Assembly: GCA_017694175.1 (NCBI GenBank)
Contig: JADINE010000036.1
Location: forward strand, 1-34,165
Direction of reading: 5' to 3'
DNA length: 34,165 nt
Origin: Candidatus Enterousia excrementavium
GTDB lineage: Bacteria; Pseudomonadota; Alphaproteobacteria; Rs-D84
Numbering within the stretch: the stretch's first letter is position 1; the number at the start of each line of letters is the position of its first letter. The notes beneath the pieces were generated by a model. It searched no databases and was not told where the DNA came from. It worked only from the letters and a program-made list of their open reading frames with translations. This document shows positions 31,746-34,165 of this stretch, piece after piece. A program made the position numbers and the translations under genes.

Positions 31746-31957
31746 TAAATCGCCGTGCGTGCAAAGCGCGTGCGGCGTACAGATTTCTGTCCAAGACTGA
31801 TGGTGCCCGATATCGGACTTAATTGCCATCATAGACAAAGAAAAAATTCTTTGGGGCAGGAACTTGGCCCCACCCAACGGCAACGTTGGATGGAAAGTTT
31901 AACAAGAACAGGGATTTCATGGCGTTGCTTTGAAATCTGGCAGATAAGGGTAAAGAT
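31746..31957 (+). promoter_or_regulatory. rplJ leader (probable L10-binding leader)
   Basis: A 212-base gap between rplA and rplJ without a credible gene. It contains a GC-rich inverted element (cgccgtgcg ... cgtgcggcg), a ggggcaggaacttggcccc hairpin (around 31853-31873) and an AAGGG ribosome binding site. In many bacteria an L10(L7/L12)4-binding leader sits exactly here and controls rplJL translation. Assignment rests mainly on position and structure. Confidence 0.6.
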
Positions 31958-32434
31958 ATGAGACGCGAAGAAAAATCAGATTTGATTTCAGCGTTGCAAT
32001 CGTCCTTGAAAGAAGCAAACGGTGTTTTCGTTGTTGAAAACCATGGTTTGACTGTGAAAGAAATGGAATCATTGCGTAATGAGTTACGTCCATTGGTTTC
32101 TGTGTTCAAAGTTGTCAAAAACCGTTTGATGAAATTGGCGTTAAAAGATACCGATTTCGAACCCGTATCAGACATGATGAAACGCCCAACAGCGGTTGCT
32201 GTGGCAACTGACGGTTTGGCGGTTACCAAAGTGTTGGCCAAATTTGCGGATGAACATCCGAATTTGACAATTATCGGCGGTAAAATGGACGCGGGTGTAT
32301 TAAGCAAAGACGATATTTTGCAATTATCCAAACTGCCGTCCCTGTTGGAAATTCGTGGCAAAATCGCGCGTATATTGGTCGAACCGGCCTCGCGCTTGGC
32401 TCGCGTTTCCGCAGAGTATGGAAAAAAGAATTAA
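31958..32434 (+). CDS. rplJ: 50S ribosomal protein L10
   Basis: 158 residues, slightly short for the family (165-175). VVENHGLTVKEMESLRNELRP and VFKVVKNRLMKLAL are the conserved RNA-binding core; the C-terminal helix (LARVSAEYGKKN) binds L7/L12 dimers. L10 is the base of the ribosomal stalk. AAGGG lies 7 bases before ATG 31958. Confidence 0.97.
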   Translation: MRREEKSDLISALQSSLKEANGVFVVENHGLTVKEMESLRNELRPLVSVFKVVKNRLMKLALKDTDFEPVSDMMKRPTAVAVATDGLAVTKVLAKFADEHPNLTIIGGKMDAGVLSKDDILQLSKLPSLLEIRGKIARILVEPASRLARVSAEYGKKN

Positions 32435-32478
32435 AACAAACCAGAATATTAATATTCTGATTATATAGGAGCAAAAAA

Positions 32479-32844
32479 ATGGCAGACATTCAAAAATTAG
32501 TTGAAGAATTGTCAAAATTGACTGTGATGGAAGCAGTCGAATTGTCCAAAGCATTGGAAGAAACATGGGGCGTTAGTGCCGCCGCCGCTGTTGCAGTAGC
32601 AGCCGGTCCGGCCGCCGCCGCAGCCGAAGAAAAATCGGAATTCGATGTTGTTTTGTCCGATGTTGGCGCAAATAAATTGGCCGTTATCAAAGCGGTTAAA
32701 GAAATGACCGGTTTGGGCCTGACCGAAGCCAAGGCATTGGTCGAAGCGGCACCAAAGACAGTCAAAGAAGGCGTTGCCAAAGATGAAGCCGAAAAAATGA
32801 AGGCTACATTAGAAGCCGCCGGTGCCAAGGTTGAATTGAAATAA
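32479..32844 (+). CDS. rplL: 50S ribosomal protein L7/L12
   Basis: 121 residues. The N-terminal dimerisation domain ([25 protein letters not shown]) is followed by an Ala-rich hinge (about 38-52) and the C-terminal factor-binding domain ([20 protein letters not shown] to AGAKVELK). It recruits translation GTPases. AGGAG precedes the ATG. Confidence 0.98.
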   Translation: MADIQKLVEELSKLTVMEAVELSKALEETWGVSAAAAVAVAAGPAAAAAEEKSEFDVVLSDVGANKLAVIKAVKEMTGLGLTEAKALVEAAPKTVKEGVAKDEAEKMKATLEAAGAKVELK

Positions 32845-32905
32845 TTCAACCCGAACCGTTCGGTTCAAATACACCAAGTCGCGGTAATATGCCGCGCGGC
32901 CTGTC

Positions 32906-32932
32906 GCCCATCCGGGATTTTCCTGGGTGGGC
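32906..32932 (+). promoter_or_regulatory. rplL-rpoB intergenic hairpin (attenuator or RNase III site)
   Basis: GCCCATCCGGG (32906-32916) pairs with CCTGGGTGGGC (32922-32932) over 11 positions including two G-T pairs, with an ATTTT loop. No T-run follows, so it is unlikely to be a full terminator. In E. coli an attenuator and RNase III site occupy this same gap and set rpoB expression below rplL. Confidence 0.55.
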
Positions 32933-32999
32933 ACCAAGGCGTAAAAATATATAAATACAGTTTTGTTTGCAAAACGCATAAAAAAAAGGATTGATACCA

Positions 33000-34165
33000 A
33001 TGGCAGTTATCCAGAAATTCAGAAAATCTTTTGGAAAAAGTTTTTTGCAAACTCCGCTTCCTGATTTAGTTGAAATTCAATATAATTCTTACAAAGATTT
33101 CCTGCAGGCAGATGTTGAACCGCAAAACAGAAAAAATATTGGTCTGCAAAATGTTTTTACATCAATGTTTCCAATTCGTGATTATGCGGGCATTGCTGAT
33201 TTGGAATTTGTTGAATATACGTTGGACAAACCGGTATATAATGTCAAAGAATGCATGTTGCGCAATTTGACATATTCCAGTAAATTGAAACTGAAGCTGA
33301 GATTGATTTTGTGGGATGTCGCAGAAGACGGCAAAAAAACGCTGCGCGATATCAAAGAACAGGAAATATTCATGGGCGATGTGCCGTTAATGACGGGACG
33401 CGGCAGTTTTATTGCCGCCGGCGTTGAACGTGTAATCGTGTCGCAAATGCATCGCGCCCAGGGTGTCGTGTTTGCCACAACCAAGGAAGCAAAAATTGCC
33501 GGTAACCCAATTACATATACTGCACGTATCATCCCAGAACACGGATCATGGATTGATTTCGAAGAATCCAAGGGTGTCATTTATGTTCGCATTGACCGTC
33601 GCCGTAAAATACCGGCAACGGTTTTATTACGTTGCTTGCCCGCCGCAGATGATGAAAAGAAATGGCAGGCTGATCCGCGCAAACCGACAATTCGCGGAAT
33701 GGATGACACGGAAATTTTAAGCGTGTTTTATAACCGTATCCCATTAAAATTTGATGGAAATATGTGGATTGGCCAAACCGCGGCATTCGCAGGATTGGAT
33801 AAATATCGTTTAAATTATGATTTAATTAATCCGCGTGATAAAAAGCCATTGGCATCCAAGGGTGACCGTATGAATGCCAAGCGTTTGAAACGCGTTATGG
33901 ATGCATCCAAAGAATTCGGTATTATGCCGGATGCAATGGTTGGTGAATATTTGTTTGATCCGATTTTGGATGCGGATGGCAATATTGTTTATCGTTCTGG
34001 TACTGAAATTACACCGGATGTTATGGCCGATTTGGAAAAAATGAACGTTGGTGAAATTTCATTAATCGCCATTGATAATACAACAGTTACGGCGCATATG
34101 CGCAATACATTGATTGCCGATAAAACAGTAAATCGCGAAGAGGCCCTGATTGAAATCTATAACAT
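33000..34165 (+). CDS. rpoB: DNA-directed RNA polymerase subunit beta, 5' part
   Basis: The first 388 codons are present and the gene runs off the window end. It starts MAVIQKFRKSFGKSFLQTP, then DLVEIQYNSYKDFL, the typical RpoB N-terminus; further on TGRGSFIAAGVERVIVSQMHRAQGVVF corresponds to the conserved region around the E. coli GVERVVVSQL segment. RpoB forms one jaw of RNA polymerase and binds rifampicin; the main resistance cluster is beyond this window. AAGGA lies 9 bases before ATG 33000. Confidence 0.97.
   Translation, partial: MAVIQKFRKSFGKSFLQTPLPDLVEIQYNSYKDFLQADVEPQNRKNIGLQNVFTSMFPIRDYAGIADLEFVEYTLDKPVYNVKECMLRNLTYSSKLKLKLRLILWDVAEDGKKTLRDIKEQEIFMGDVPLMTGRGSFIAAGVERVIVSQMHRAQGVVFATTKEAKIAGNPITYTARIIPEHGSWIDFEESKGVIYVRIDRRRKIPATVLLRCLPAADDEKKWQADPRKPTIRGMDDTEILSVFYNRIPLKFDGNMWIGQTAAFAGLDKYRLNYDLINPRDKKPLASKGDRMNAKRLKRVMDASKEFGIMPDAMVGEYLFDPILDADGNIVYRSGTEITPDVMADLEKMNVGEISLIAIDNTTVTAHMRNTLIADKTVNREEALIEIYN

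Noticed and set aside
31755..31961. A 68-codon frame between rplA and rplJ
   Set aside because: It coincides with the structured rplJ leader, lacks a ribosome binding site and looks like random sequence.

Overview
The window looks like the chromosome of an alphaproteobacterium with a compact, moderately AT-rich genome, probably host-associated. The pointers are a GapR-type (DUF2312) nucleoid protein, a Vir-type type IV secretion core, the order tRNA-Trp-secE-nusG-rplK-rplA-rplJ-rplL-rpoB, and several housekeeping proteins shorter than usual (Fmt, RmuC, RND adaptor). The lineage is inferred from gene content only. No 16S gene, prophage, IS element or CRISPR array is visible.

Layout. 1-244: repeat-bearing DNA and tRNA-Gln(TTG) on the minus strand. 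347-5907: a regulated export operon, marR-tolC-short adaptor-RND permease. 5908-6844: a HAD phosphatase and a small membrane coiled-coil protein. 6845-7181: repeat-rich noncoding DNA. 7182-8054 (-): rmuC. 8097-10344: def-fmt-Cys-rich microprotein-truA. 10298-12238 (-): comEC, overlapping truA tail to tail and divergent from pyrG (12319-13896). 13909-14838: a strong promoter, an early terminator hairpin and a Cys-rich protein of unknown function. 14853-15101 (-): gapR. 15195-16562: pyk. 16640-19284: dacA-type carboxypeptidase with a SPOR domain, recR, rsmA. 19309-23243: CPA2 antiporter, lspA, yidC. 23232-24001 (-): two small unrecognised genes. 24262-28995 (-): virB8-virB9-virB10 of a type IV secretion system. 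29265-34165: tRNA-Trp, secE, nusG, a 60-residue hypothetical, rplK, rplA, rplJ, rplL and the start of rpoB.

How the genes work together. MarR probably represses its own operon through a palindrome just past the start site; the operon encodes an outer-membrane duct, a minimal periplasmic adaptor and an RND permease that lacks the usual proton-relay aspartates. Def, Fmt and TruA serve translation initiation and tRNA modification. LspA and YidC serve envelope biogenesis. VirB8-VirB9-VirB10 would form the inner-membrane-to-outer-membrane core of a secretion channel; the VirB9 homologue carries a C-terminal SPOR-like domain, which would tie the channel to peptidoglycan.

The most notable points are: (1) the VirB9-SPOR fusion and the VirB10 with an extra N-terminal beta domain and a Cys-rich tail; (2) the RND pump with Ser399/Asn400 in place of the TM4 Asp pair, paired with a hairpin-less adaptor; (3) a recurrent -35 box of the form TTGC(AA) at twelve promoters, at least two of which predict leaderless mRNAs; (4) a duplicated 3' end of tRNA-Trp that looks like an attachment-site scar; (5) several small uncharacterised genes inside housekeeping operons.
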